DNA of 64,000 bases from Flaviflexus ciconiae (lineage in GTDB: Bacteria; Actinomycetota; Actinomycetes; Actinomycetales; Actinomycetaceae), in assembly GCF_003971195.1 (NCBI RefSeq), contig NZ_CP034593.1:620001-684000 (forward strand), written 5' to 3'. Of the stretch, positions 20,702 to 29,359 are shown piece after piece. The notes under the pieces are model-generated. The model did no database searches. It was not told the DNA's origin and was given only the letters and a program-made list of their open reading frames with translations. The translations under genes were made by a program, and so were the position numbers. Each line of letters starts with the position of its first letter. Position 1 is the first letter of the stretch.

Positions 20702-20773
20702 TGGGCGATACAGGGTTCGAACCAGTGACCTCCTCGGTGTGAACGAGGCGCTCTACCACTGAGCTAATCGCCC
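20702..20773 (-). tRNA. tRNA-Val (anticodon CAC)
   Basis: The minus-strand sequence folds as a standard cloverleaf: acceptor GGGCGAT/ATCGCCC, D-arm AGCTCAGTGGTAGAGC, anticodon arm CCTCG-TTCACAC-CGAGG and T-arm with GGTTCGAACC. Anticodon CAC reads GUG. CCA is not encoded. It points away from the three plus-strand tRNAs. Confidence 0.95.
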
Positions 20774-20949
20774 GTGAACCTCTTCGGGTTCGCGATTTGA
20801 ACCTTATCGAACTTAGTTTGTCCGCGCCAAGTAAACACTCGGTAAAGTGGCTGAAAACTTCGTGATGCTTCCTACACTTTGCCAGTTGGACATTCGGACA
20901 GGATCCTGGCTATATTTATTGAGCACCGCCGGGAAGCCGGAAAGGTAAC

Positions 20950-21022
20950 GCGGACGTAGCTCAGTTGGTAGAGCATCACCTTGCCAAGGTGAGGGTCGCG
21001 GGTTCGAATCCCGTCGTCCGCT
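20950..21022 (+). tRNA. tRNA-Gly (anticodon GCC)
   Basis: Acceptor GCGGACG/CGTCCGC, D-loop GCTCAGTTGGTAGAGC, anticodon arm TCACC-TTGCCAA-GGTGA and T-arm CGGGTTCGAATCCCG. Anticodon GCC reads GGC/GGU. No CCA is encoded. First of a three-tRNA run. Confidence 0.96.
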
Positions 21023-21048
21023 CCGGGAAGCCTGAAAAGGTTTCACAC

Positions 21049-21119
21049 GGTGGGTTGGCCGAGAGGCGAGGCAACGGCCTGCAAAGCCGTGTACACGGGT
21101 TCGAATCCCGTACCCACCT
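21049..21119 (+). tRNA. tRNA-Cys (anticodon GCA)
   Basis: Acceptor GGTGGGT/ACCCACC, anticodon arm ACGGC-CTGCAAA-GCCGT and T-arm CGGGTTCGAATCCCG. 71 nt, no encoded CCA. It lies 26 nt after tRNA-Gly. Confidence 0.96.
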
Positions 21120-21128
21120 CGCAAGCGA

Positions 21129-21203
21129 GGGCGATTGGCGCAGCGGTAGCGCGCTTCCCTGACACGGAAGAGGTCACTGGTTCGAACCCAGTATCGCCCA
21201 CCA
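21129..21203 (+). tRNA. tRNA-Val (anticodon GAC)
   Basis: Acceptor GGGCGAT/ATCGCCC, anticodon arm CTTCC-CTGACAC-GGAAG and T-arm CTGGTTCGAACCCAG. Discriminator A is followed by CCA at 21201-21203, unlike the other three tRNAs here. It ends the run; a terminator follows by 2 nt. Confidence 0.96.
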
Positions 21204-21205
21204 GA

Positions 21206-21233
21206 CAGGGCCCGAGAGAGATCTCGGGCCCTG
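21206..21233 (+). terminator. Terminator of the Gly-Cys-Val tRNA run
   Basis: Perfect 11-bp hairpin cagggcccgag / ctcgggccctg with a 6-nt loop, directly after tRNA-Val(GAC) and followed by aagtgttt. Confidence 0.85.
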
Positions 21234-21323
21234 AAGTGTTTCCGGAAGCTTTGCGGGCGGTCAGGGTTGGTTGACAACAGAGTGCGCCCCAGCATCCGAT
21301 AGGTAGACAGCAGGATCTGCATA

Positions 21324-21366
21324 CGGTGCGGCGGAACAGGTGACGTAAGGCTGTTCCACCGCACCG
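21324..21366. terminator. Large hairpin downstream of acsA
   Basis: cggtgcggcggaacag and ctgttccaccgcaccg form a 16-bp stem with one mismatch. On the plus strand ttgtttt follows; on the minus strand it sits 50 nt past the acsA stop. Probably the acsA terminator, working in both directions. Confidence 0.8.
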
Positions 21367-21416
21367 TTGTTTTCTCTTAGGGCAGGTGACTGGCGACTAA
21401 GAGAAGCTCTGCTGAC

Positions 21417-23309
21417 CTACTCTTCTAGGGTTGAGAGGTCGCCTTCGTCTTGGCCGAGTGCGCGTGCTCGAAGGACACGCCGCATGATCTTGCCGGAACG
21501 GGTCTTGGGGAGCGTGTTGACGAACTCGATTTCATCGGGTTTAGCGATGGGGGAGAGGTGGCTGGAGACGTGTGCTCGTAGCTCCTCGGTGAGTTCCCTG
21601 CTTCCCGCATACCCCTGATTGAGGACAACGAAGGAATGGATGGCGTTGCCTTTGACTTCGTGGGGGAGGCCGATGGCGGCTGATTCGGAGACTGCGGAGT
21701 GGGAGTTGATGGCGGCTTCGACCTCTGCGGTGCCGAGACGGTGTCCTGAGACTTTAATGACGTCGTCGGTGCGGCCAATGACCCAGAAGTATCCGTCCTC
21801 GTCACGTTTGGCAGCGTCCCCTGTCATGTACCGGCCCGGGTAGGTGGACCAGTAGGTGTCGACGAAGCGCTGCTCGTCGTTGTACAGGGTCCGTGCCATG
21901 GCGGGCCAGGGATTCTTGAGGGTAAGGAAGCCTTCCTGCCCGTCCGGTACGGAGTTGCCGTGTTCGTCAAGGATCTCAGCAACCTGTCCGAAGACTGCCC
22001 GGCCTGCGGAACCGGGCTTTTGCGGCATGGAGGGGACGCCGGTGATCTGGAACATCCCGGTTTCTGTCTGCCACCAGGTATCCATGAGGGGTGCTTTGCC
22101 GCCGCCAACTACGCTGTGGAACCAGTGCCAGGCTGCCGGGTTGATGGGTTCGCCAACGGAACCAATGAGACGAAGCGATGACAGGTCGTGGCGGGTTGCC
22201 CAAGCGTCACCGAAGCGCATGAGGGAACGGATGGCGGTGGGTGCCGTATAGAAGGTCGTGATGCCGTAGTGCTCGATAAGTTTCCACCAGCGGTCCGGGT
22301 GCGGGAAGGTGGGGCCGCCCTCGTACATGAAGGTCGTGGCGCCATTCAATAATGGGCCGTACACGAGGTAGGAGTGCCCGGTTACCCACCCGGCATCGGC
22401 CGTGCACCAGAACCTGTCGTCCTCTTGGATATCGAATGTGTTCTTCAGTGTCGTGTAGGTGCCGACCATGTACCCGCCGTGCGTGTGCAGGATAGCCTTG
22501 GGCTTACCCGTGGAGCCAGACGTGTAAAGAATGTAGAGCGGATCTTCAGCATCCACCTGCACGGTCTCGCATCGCCCGCGTGCGATCGGCAGGTTCTCCA
22601 GATCGTGATACCAGTGATCCCTCGTCGGATCCATGTGCACCTCGGTGCCCGTGCGCTTCACGACAATGACGTTTTCGACCGTGGGGGAGAACTTAACGGC
22701 CTCGTCGACAATGTCCTTGAGGGGGAACACGTTCCCGTTAATCCACGAACCGTCGGCCGTAATGACGAGCTTAGATTCGGAGTCATCAATGCGGGAGGAC
22801 AGAGCATCCGAGGAGAAACCGGCGAACACGACCGAGTGCACGGCACCGAGCTTTGCGCAGGCCAACATCGCGAAGAACACTTCGGGAATTCGGGGCAGGT
22901 AGATCGTGACCCGATCGCCCTTACGTACACCCATGGCCTTCAAAATATTCGCCATCTTCTCAACATCGCGGTTGAGAGAGAAGTACGAGAAGGTGCGAAC
23001 TTCCTTACCGTCCTCAGACTCCCAGATCAGAGCAAGCTTGTTCTTATGCGGCCCGGTGATATGACGGTCGACAGCGTTCGTCACAATGTTGGTCTTGCCA
23101 CCAACAAACCACTTGTAGAACGGCGCATTCGAATCGTCGAGAACCGCCTCCCACGGCTGCGACCACTCCAGTTCGGAAGCCTGCTCCTCCCAATAGGCCA
23201 GAGGATCCGCAGCAGCTCGCTTCTCAATCTCTTGCCAGTCCTCTGCCCACGAACCAGCAGAGGCCTCGGGTGACGGCTCAAAGATAAAGCGCTCGGATGA
23301 AGTCGACAT
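21417..23309 (-). CDS. acsA: Acetyl-CoA synthetase (AMP-forming)
   Basis: 630 residues from ATG 23309, preceded by GGGAAGGGAA; a longer frame reaches 23444 but adds a non-family leader. Activates acetate to acetyl-CoA through acetyl-AMP. Visible motifs: the P-loop-like YTSGSTGKPKA, WCTADAGWVTGHSY, DTWWQTETGM, the hinge YMTGDAAKRDEDGYFWVIGRTDD (split across a longer run) and the C-terminal KTRSGKIMRR, whose second lysine is the usual acetylation-controlled residue. The start is divergent from thrS across a 472-nt gap. Codon choice shifts along the gene, with more C-ending codons toward the 3' end. Confidence 0.95.
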   Translation of the reverse strand: MSTSSERFIFEPSPEASAGSWAEDWQEIEKRAAADPLAYWEEQASELEWSQPWEAVLDDSNAPFYKWFVGGKTNIVTNAVDRHITGPHKNKLALIWESEDGKEVRTFSYFSLNRDVEKMANILKAMGVRKGDRVTIYLPRIPEVFFAMLACAKLGAVHSVVFAGFSSDALSSRIDDSESKLVITADGSWINGNVFPLKDIVDEAVKFSPTVENVIVVKRTGTEVHMDPTRDHWYHDLENLPIARGRCETVQVDAEDPLYILYTSGSTGKPKAILHTHGGYMVGTYTTLKNTFDIQEDDRFWCTADAGWVTGHSYLVYGPLLNGATTFMYEGGPTFPHPDRWWKLIEHYGITTFYTAPTAIRSLMRFGDAWATRHDLSSLRLIGSVGEPINPAAWHWFHSVVGGGKAPLMDTWWQTETGMFQITGVPSMPQKPGSAGRAVFGQVAEILDEHGNSVPDGQEGFLTLKNPWPAMARTLYNDEQRFVDTYWSTYPGRYMTGDAAKRDEDGYFWVIGRTDDVIKVSGHRLGTAEVEAAINSHSAVSESAAIGLPHEVKGNAIHSFVVLNQGYAGSRELTEELRAHVSSHLSPIAKPDEIEFVNTLPKTRSGKIMRRVLRARALGQDEGDLSTLEE

Positions 23310-23781
23310 ATATTTCCCTTCCCTAGTTGTGCACCAGGATGCCAGAAACCGTGAGCCATGTCTCAGCAATTCCCAAACTTGTCTGATGAGTGGGTGAACG
23401 TCCATCCGCGACAAGCCCATAGCCCGCGACAAAAACACCAGCATTGAGTGGAAGATTGAGGGGGCTAGGTAAGGACAAGACTGTGCTTACAGACAGCAAC
23501 AAGCTCCCGCGTAACGGGCGCCCCAAATTGACCGCTCAATAGCAACAACCAGTCATCGAAGTACTGCCTGCGACATCATGCCCGGCTAGGCCGCGGTTAG
23601 GCATCGACGTCGGTTCGAACAGCGAGTGGGGACAGGACCACCGATACCATGACCACCGCTACCTGGAACACGTGCACAACCGAGCTATCGGCGCCCCCGG
23701 CTGAGTGAAACCTGGGCACATGGGTATGATGTCTGCGTGCGCACCGTCGTATGTGCGCACAGAACCGAATGGAGTAGAACC
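23310..23781. other. 472-bp divergent intergenic region (acsA / thrS)
   Basis: Holds the promoters for both genes. A TATGAT (23725-23730) upstream of thrS is a possible -10 box but has no good -35 partner. The 8-mer gtgcgcac occurs twice (23737-23744 and 23753-23760) around the possible thrS leader. No T-box features (specifier stem, TGGN-rich antiterminator) were seen. No gene is supported. Confidence 0.5.
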
Positions 23782-25791
23782 GTGCCCAATCTCGTGATCG
23801 ACGGCTCGCAGATCGACATCTCAGAACCGACGACCGGCCTCACCCACTTCAGCAAGCAGAGGAACATCATCGCCCTGCGTGTCAACGGAGATCTCAAGGA
23901 TCTCGACACGGACCTGACTACGCTCCCCGAAGGAGCCACGGTCGAAGGCGTTGATATCGCTGAAGAGGACGGGCTCAACATCCTCCGCCACTCCGCCACC
24001 CACGTGCTCGCCCAAGCCGTCCAGCAGATCAACCCGGACGTCAACCTCGGCATTGGCCCCTTCATTACCGACGGCTTCTACTACGACTTCGGCAACATCG
24101 AACCCGTCACCCCCGAAGATCTGAAGGCGATCGAAAAGATCATGAAGCAGATCGTCAAGGAAGGCCAGTCCTTCAAACGCCGCGTCGTCACCGAAGACGA
24201 AGCCCGCGAAGAACTCGCAGACCAGCCCTACAAAATCGAACTGCTCGGCATCAAGGGCGGCACCGACGCGGAAGACACCGCAGAAGGCGCCTCCGTCGAG
24301 GTCGGCGGCGACGAACTCACCATCTACGACAACGTCCGCCGCAACGGCGACATCGCCTGGAAAGACCTCTGCCGTGGCCCCCACGTGCCCACCACCAAGA
24401 TCCTCGGCAACGCCTTCGCCCTCACCAGGTCCTCAGCAGCCTACTGGCGCGGCGACCAAAACAACGACGGCCTCCAGCGCATCTACGGCACCGCATGGCC
24501 GACCAAGGACGAACTCGTCGCCTATCAGACGCGTATCGAAGAAGCCCAGAAACGCGACCACCGCAAACTTGGCACCGAACTCGACCTGTTCTCCTTCCCC
24601 GACGAAATCGGCTCCGGCCTGCCTGTCTTCCACCCCAAGGGCGAAATGGTCCGCATGGTCATGGAAGACTACTCCCGCAAACGCCACCTCGAAGCCGGAT
24701 ACTCCTTCGTCCACACCCCGCACATCACCAAGAAGAACCTCTTCGAAACCTCCAAGCACCTCGAATGGTATGCCGACGGCATGTACCCCCCGATGCACAT
24801 GGACGAAGAAGTAGACGCGGACGGCAACATCACCAAGCAGGGCCAGGACTACTACCTCAAGCCCATGAACTGCCCCATGCACAACCTGATCTTCCGCTCC
24901 CGCGGACGCTCCTACCGCGAACTCCCGCTCCGCCTCTTCGAGTTCGGAACCGTCTACCGCTACGAAAAGTCCGGCGTCGTCCACGGCCTGACCCGCGCTC
25001 GCGGTTTTACTCAGGACGATGCTCATATCTACACGACTCGTGAGCAGATGAAGGAGGAGCTGGCCCGCCTGCTCACCTTCGTTCTTGACCTGCTGAAGGA
25101 TTACGGCATGGACGACTTCTATCTGGAGCTGTCCACCCGCGATCCCGAGAAGTCGGTGGGTGATGAGCAGACCTGGGAGGAAGCAACCCGCACCCTCGCG
25201 GAGGTTGCCCACGACACCGGCCTCCAGCTCGTTGACGACCCGGGCGGTGCGGCCTTCTACGGCCCGAAGATCTCAGTCCAGGCAAAGGACGCTCTCGGGC
25301 GCACCTGGCAGCTGTCGACGATCCAGCTGGACTTCTTCGAGCCGGACCTGTTCGAGCTTGAATACACGGCCCCCGACGGCTCTCGTCAGCGCCCCGTCAT
25401 GATCCACCGCGCTCTGTTCGGCTCAATCGAACGCTTCTTCGGCGTTCTCGTTGAGCACTATGCCGGAGCTTTCCCGGCCTGGCTGGCACCCGTCCAGGTC
25501 ACCTGTATCCCGGTTGCTGAGGCCTTCGAAGGCTACCTTGAAGGCGTTGCCGACAAGCTGCGCGCCGAAGGTATCCGCGTCGAGATTGACCGGAGCGACG
25601 ATCGGTTCGGTAAGAAGATCCGCAATGCCGCTAAGGAGAAGGTGCCCTTCGTCCTCATCGCAGGTGGCGAGGACGCGGAGAGCGGGGCCGTTTCGTTCCG
25701 CTACCGTGACGGTTCCCAGAACAACGGGGTGCCGATCGACGAGGCCGTGGCGGAGATTGTCCGCCAGGTCAACGAACGCGTCAACCAGTAG
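23782..25791 (+). CDS. thrS: Threonyl-tRNA synthetase
   Basis: 669 residues from GTG 23782. Domain order: TGS (about residues 1-60), the ThrRS editing/SAD domain with [12 protein letters not shown] and [11 protein letters not shown], the class II core with zinc cysteine in MNCPMHN and RVRGF-equivalent [12 protein letters not shown], and the C-terminal anticodon-binding domain. Charges tRNA-Thr and edits mis-charged serine. The in-frame GTG at 23737 was not used because it adds a leader outside the family. Strikingly, codons before about 25005 are almost all C-ending with GAA for Glu, while those after it use GAG and mixed third positions. Confidence 0.96.
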   Translation: MPNLVIDGSQIDISEPTTGLTHFSKQRNIIALRVNGDLKDLDTDLTTLPEGATVEGVDIAEEDGLNILRHSATHVLAQAVQQINPDVNLGIGPFITDGFYYDFGNIEPVTPEDLKAIEKIMKQIVKEGQSFKRRVVTEDEAREELADQPYKIELLGIKGGTDAEDTAEGASVEVGGDELTIYDNVRRNGDIAWKDLCRGPHVPTTKILGNAFALTRSSAAYWRGDQNNDGLQRIYGTAWPTKDELVAYQTRIEEAQKRDHRKLGTELDLFSFPDEIGSGLPVFHPKGEMVRMVMEDYSRKRHLEAGYSFVHTPHITKKNLFETSKHLEWYADGMYPPMHMDEEVDADGNITKQGQDYYLKPMNCPMHNLIFRSRGRSYRELPLRLFEFGTVYRYEKSGVVHGLTRARGFTQDDAHIYTTREQMKEELARLLTFVLDLLKDYGMDDFYLELSTRDPEKSVGDEQTWEEATRTLAEVAHDTGLQLVDDPGGAAFYGPKISVQAKDALGRTWQLSTIQLDFFEPDLFELEYTAPDGSRQRPVMIHRALFGSIERFFGVLVEHYAGAFPAWLAPVQVTCIPVAEAFEGYLEGVADKLRAEGIRVEIDRSDDRFGKKIRNAAKEKVPFVLIAGGEDAESGAVSFRYRDGSQNNGVPIDEAVAEIVRQVNERVNQ

Positions 25792-25799
25792 GAGAAGCG

Positions 25800-26444
25800 A
25801 TGCTCAGCAGGTCGGGACGCCCGCTCTTCCAGATGCTGTTCGGCCCGGTCGCACGGCTGTTCGTGCGCCTGGGGATCAGCGCCGATGCCGTGACGATTGC
25901 GGGCACGATCGCCTCTTGCACGGTGGCCCTCTGGCTCATCCCTACCGACCACCTGACGGTGGCGGCGTGGACGATCTTTGCGGTTGTTATCTTCGACAAT
26001 CTTGACGGTCAAATCGCGAGGCTCACGGGAACCTCCTCGAAGTGGGGTGCGTTCCTCGACTCGACAATGGACAGGTTTGCCGATGGTGCGATCTTCCTCG
26101 CGGTCGCCATCTGGTCGATCCTCCACGCCGACGAGTCGCTAGCCAACTGGACGGCGCTTGGTGCCGTTGTTGCCCTTCTCATGGGAGCTGTCGTTCCCTA
26201 CGCGAAGGCGCGAGCTGAGTCCCTTGGCTTCACCGCTAACATTGGCCTCGCCGAGCGTGCTGACCGGCTGACCGTGATCCTCGTCGGTGTGTTCTTTGTT
26301 GGGCTCGAATGGGGCGACTGGTGGCTCACGGTAGCGACCTGGCTACTTGTCGCCGCCTCCTTCTTCACCGTTATCCAGCGCATGGTAACGGTGTACAAGC
26401 AGGCGAAGGCCGAGCCGGGCGAGTCGCAGGCGGAGACCGCCTAA
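25800..26444 (+). CDS. Phosphatidylinositol phosphate synthase-type CDP-alcohol phosphotransferase (PgsA1-like)
   Basis: 214 residues with about six membrane helices. The CDP-alcohol phosphotransferase signature D-x2-DG-x2-AR-x8-G-x3-D-x3-D is complete: D66, D69-G70, A73-R74, G83, D87 and D91. In actinobacteria the copy next to patA and pimA makes phosphatidylinositol phosphate from CDP-diacylglycerol and inositol phosphate, the base for PIM glycolipids; that assignment rests on context. It begins 8 nt after thrS with GGAGAAGCG, and its stop overlaps the patA start. Confidence 0.92.
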   Translation: MLSRSGRPLFQMLFGPVARLFVRLGISADAVTIAGTIASCTVALWLIPTDHLTVAAWTIFAVVIFDNLDGQIARLTGTSSKWGAFLDSTMDRFADGAIFLAVAIWSILHADESLANWTALGAVVALLMGAVVPYAKARAESLGFTANIGLAERADRLTVILVGVFFVGLEWGDWWLTVATWLLVAASFFTVIQRMVTVYKQAKAEPGESQAETA

Positions 26445-27403
26445 TGGACGTGTACTCGCTTTTTAAGAGGGCCGAGGCGTTCGTCGCAAAGGCACCCGAG
26501 CCAGTCGGTAGGGGACTTTTCGATGCTGTCGGTGTAGCCGCAGCGCTCGCAAACATCAAGGGCGTCAAGCAGCTGAAGAAGAACTATCGGCGAATCGACC
26601 CGGGCCTGTCCGGCCTGAAGCTCACCGGCGCCGCTATCGCAGGTATGCGGAACTATATGCGCTACTACTACGAGATGTTCCGCGCCACCCAAATGTCCGG
26701 GGAAGAACTAAACCACCGGGTCGTTCTTGAGCCGGATGGCTACCTTCGGGCTGAGTTCGCGGGCGGCAACTCGGTTCCCGCGGCTCTCATGCACACGGGT
26801 AACTGGGATCTGGCCGGTGCGTGGGCGGAAAAGCACCTCGCTCACGTTGTCACGGTCGCGGAGAACCTCGGGGATCCCCGCATGGCGCAGGGCTTCATCG
26901 ACTACCGCACGGGGCTAGGCATGACGATCTATCTTGCCGTGCCCGGCACAAACGTTTTCGAAAGCCTCGTGGAGGAAGCATCCGAGCCGGTTCTCCTGCC
27001 ACTACTTGCTGACAGGGACCTCACGGCATCCGGCGTGGAGACCACGTTGCTTGGCCACAACCTCATGCTGGCTCCCGGGCCCGCCCTGCTGGCGGTCAAG
27101 ACGGGACGTCCCTTTGTGCCCCTCATGATGAGGCACATCAAAGATCGGAAGGCCGCGAAGCGCCCGGGCGGAACGAAGTGGGTTACCCACATTGATGTTT
27201 TCCCTCCGATTGCTCCCACTGCCGGCCCCGATGCGTCCCGCGAAGAGCGGGAAGCAGATGTGGCACGGATGTGCCAGGAATGGATGGACTCCATTTCGGA
27301 CTGGATGAAGGAACACTACGTGCATTGGCACATGCTCCAGAAGGTCTACGTGGATGACCTGGACATGGCACGATTGAGAGCACGACGAGCGGAGACAGAG
27401 TGA
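26444..27403 (+). CDS. patA: Phosphatidylinositol mannoside acyltransferase (PatA-like)
   Basis: 319 residues of the lysophospholipid acyltransferase (HtrB/LpxL-like) family. The catalytic H-x4-D is H117-TGNW-D122, and the C-terminus has the HWHMLQKVY block usual for actinobacterial PatA. It acylates the mannose of PIM on the cytoplasmic face of the membrane. The start at 26444 overlaps the previous stop (TAATG); a longer frame from 26309 lies inside the upstream gene. The pimA gene overlaps its end by 4 nt. Confidence 0.92.
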   Translation: MDVYSLFKRAEAFVAKAPEPVGRGLFDAVGVAAALANIKGVKQLKKNYRRIDPGLSGLKLTGAAIAGMRNYMRYYYEMFRATQMSGEELNHRVVLEPDGYLRAEFAGGNSVPAALMHTGNWDLAGAWAEKHLAHVVTVAENLGDPRMAQGFIDYRTGLGMTIYLAVPGTNVFESLVEEASEPVLLPLLADRDLTASGVETTLLGHNLMLAPGPALLAVKTGRPFVPLMMRHIKDRKAAKRPGGTKWVTHIDVFPPIAPTAGPDASREEREADVARMCQEWMDSISDWMKEHYVHWHMLQKVYVDDLDMARLRARRAETE

Positions 27404-28536
27404 AGATTGGCATCGCATGCCCATATTCGTGGGATGTTCCTGGCGGCGTCCAGTTTCATATCCGTGACCTTGCGGAAGAACTGATTAGCCGCGGACATAC
27501 CGTGTCCGTCATTGCGCCCGCCACGGAGGGCACGGAACTCCCCGACTTTGTTGTGCCCACGGGCGCCGCGATCCCGATCCCTTACAACGGCTCCGTTGCA
27601 CGCCTCGCCTTCGGCCCCCGCGTCAACTGGCAGGTTCGCAAGTGGCTGCAGACCAATCAGTTCGATGTGCTGCACGTACATGAGCCCTTTGTTCCCTCGC
27701 TGGCGATGTTGGCTCTTATGAGCGCGGAATGTCCCGTTGTTTCTACATCCCATACGGCGATGGACCGCTCGAAGTTCCTGTCGATCGCTTCCCCGCTCCT
27801 CGTTCCGGTACTGGAGAAGACCCGGGCCCGGATCGCCGTCTCGGAAGAGGCACGCAGGACGGCCGTCGAGCACCTGGGTGGCGATGCGTACGTGATTCCG
27901 AACGGCGTCAGCGTCAAAAACTTCACGGTGTCCGGTAAGGATCCCCGCTTCACGGGAACCCCGGACAGCCCGACGATTGGTTTCCTGGGCAGGATCGACG
28001 AGCCACGCAAGGGACTGCCAATCCTTTCAGGCGCCGTTGCCGAGGTTCTCGCGGCCTATCCGAAGGCCCGGTTCTTCGTGGCCGGACGCGGCGACAATTC
28101 GAAGGCGCTCGAAATCCTGGGTGACAACGCTGTAGCGGTCACCTTCCTTGGGTCTGTCTCCGAGGAAGACAAGGCGGCCCTGCTATCGTCTGTCGACATC
28201 TATGTGGCACCCCAGACCGGAGGTGAATCGTTCGGAATCGTTCTCATCGAGGCAATGAGTTCCGGTTCCTTCGTTGTCTCCTCCGATATCCCTGCCTTCC
28301 AGGCGGTCCTCGACCACGGCACCTATGGAGACCATTTCCGTAGCGAACATCCCGAGGACCTGGCCCGCGTCATCATCAAGGCCCTGGGCGAGCCCGAAAG
28401 GCGGGCAGCCACGATCGAGTCTGCCAAGCAAGCCGCGTGGCGATACGACTGGTCGACCGTTGCCTCTCAGATTCTTTCCGTCTATTCCATCGCGGTGAAC
28501 ACCGCCGGCAAGAGAGTAGCGGGGTGGGGCAAGTGA
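27400..28536 (+). CDS. pimA: Phosphatidylinositol alpha-mannosyltransferase PimA (GT4)
   Basis: 378 residues, GTG start overlapping patA (GTGA). The GT-B fold is recognisable: the N-terminal acceptor lobe opens with KIGIACPYSWDVPGGVQFH, and the C-terminal lobe has IGFLGRIDEPRKGL and the E-x7-E nucleotide motif in GGESFGIVLIEAMSSG. PimA adds the first mannose from GDP-mannose to phosphatidylinositol. The three genes before and after it overlap, so the PIM block is one operon. Confidence 0.94.
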   Translation: MKIGIACPYSWDVPGGVQFHIRDLAEELISRGHTVSVIAPATEGTELPDFVVPTGAAIPIPYNGSVARLAFGPRVNWQVRKWLQTNQFDVLHVHEPFVPSLAMLALMSAECPVVSTSHTAMDRSKFLSIASPLLVPVLEKTRARIAVSEEARRTAVEHLGGDAYVIPNGVSVKNFTVSGKDPRFTGTPDSPTIGFLGRIDEPRKGLPILSGAVAEVLAAYPKARFFVAGRGDNSKALEILGDNAVAVTFLGSVSEEDKAALLSSVDIYVAPQTGGESFGIVLIEAMSSGSFVVSSDIPAFQAVLDHGTYGDHFRSEHPEDLARVIIKALGEPERRAATIESAKQAAWRYDWSTVASQILSVYSIAVNTAGKRVAGWGK

Positions 28537-29111
28537 ACTGGCCCGTTTTCTTCATCGTCCTCGTCGCCGTGATCCTCGTGATCCTCGGCCTTATCTGGAT
28601 CATTAACGCCCGCCGACTCGACCGCCTGCACCGCACCGTCATCCAGTCCCGTCTCACCCTCAACGAGGCACTCACGCACCGCGCAGCGGCAGCCTCCGAC
28701 TTCTCATCGTCAGGTGCGCTCGACGTTGCGGGAGCGATCCTGCTGGCGGACGCCTCGCAGCAGTCGATCTCCCAGGCCCACGTGCCGCTCTCGGACGATG
28801 GTTTGGAAGATGGTCCCGGACACCGCCGTCCCACCCGGCAAGCAGATGAGGATCGTCTCACGACAGAATCGAATCTTTCCCGCACGCTCCGGCTTGTCCT
28901 CGACGGCCTGGAAGAGGGTGAACTGACCGAGGAACAGAAGAGACTCCTCGATGAGCTCACCGAGGCCCGCGAGAATGTCCGCCTTGCCAGAAGATTCCAC
29001 AACGCCTTCGTTGACCAGGCGCGCCGCCTGCGCTCCAACGCTTTCGTCCGCGTCACTCGTAGCGCTGGCGGGGCACCCATGCCCATGCCGGTCGACATGG
29101 ACGACGTTTAG
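28533..29111 (+). CDS. Conserved single-pass membrane protein downstream of pimA
   Basis: 192 residues with one N-terminal membrane helix (about residues 5-25) and then RRLDRLHRTVIQSRLTLNEALTHRAAAA, an amphipathic coiled-coil stretch. A similar N-terminal region precedes a Nudix domain in the mycobacterial gene at this position (Rv2609c), but here no Nudix box is present. The rest is charged and helical. The start GTG 28533 overlaps the pimA stop; an earlier frame (28437) is inside pimA. The function is unknown; the position points to the cell-envelope glycolipid operon. Confidence 0.8.
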   Translation: MNWPVFFIVLVAVILVILGLIWIINARRLDRLHRTVIQSRLTLNEALTHRAAAASDFSSSGALDVAGAILLADASQQSISQAHVPLSDDGLEDGPGHRRPTRQADEDRLTTESNLSRTLRLVLDGLEEGELTEEQKRLLDELTEARENVRLARRFHNAFVDQARRLRSNAFVRVTRSAGGAPMPMPVDMDDV

Positions 29112-29359
29112 GATCCCAGTTTCACCCCATCCCTCACCGTTGGCTCGTTGACGTTCAGCGAATCAGCTTAAGGGTTGCAGAAGCTGACGTGGTCCTCGTT
29201 AACGTTAGGCGGGCGGTCAGGCTTATTCCCGGTCCTGGGGCAGTACGCTGCAACAATTTCCACGTTGGTCGTGTCGGAGTGATCTGGTGAGTGTTGCCCA
29301 GGGGAAGACTTCCCCTGTCGGTTGCGTACGGAGGCGTCCGTTTTGGTTACTCTTGAGGC

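Noticed and set aside
23580..23781. T-box riboswitch upstream of thrS
   Set aside because: No specifier stem or TGGN antiterminator sequence could be found.
23821..25212. Two long minus-strand frames opposite thrS
   Set aside because: They have unusual Val/Phe/Gly composition and mirror the C-ending codons of thrS.
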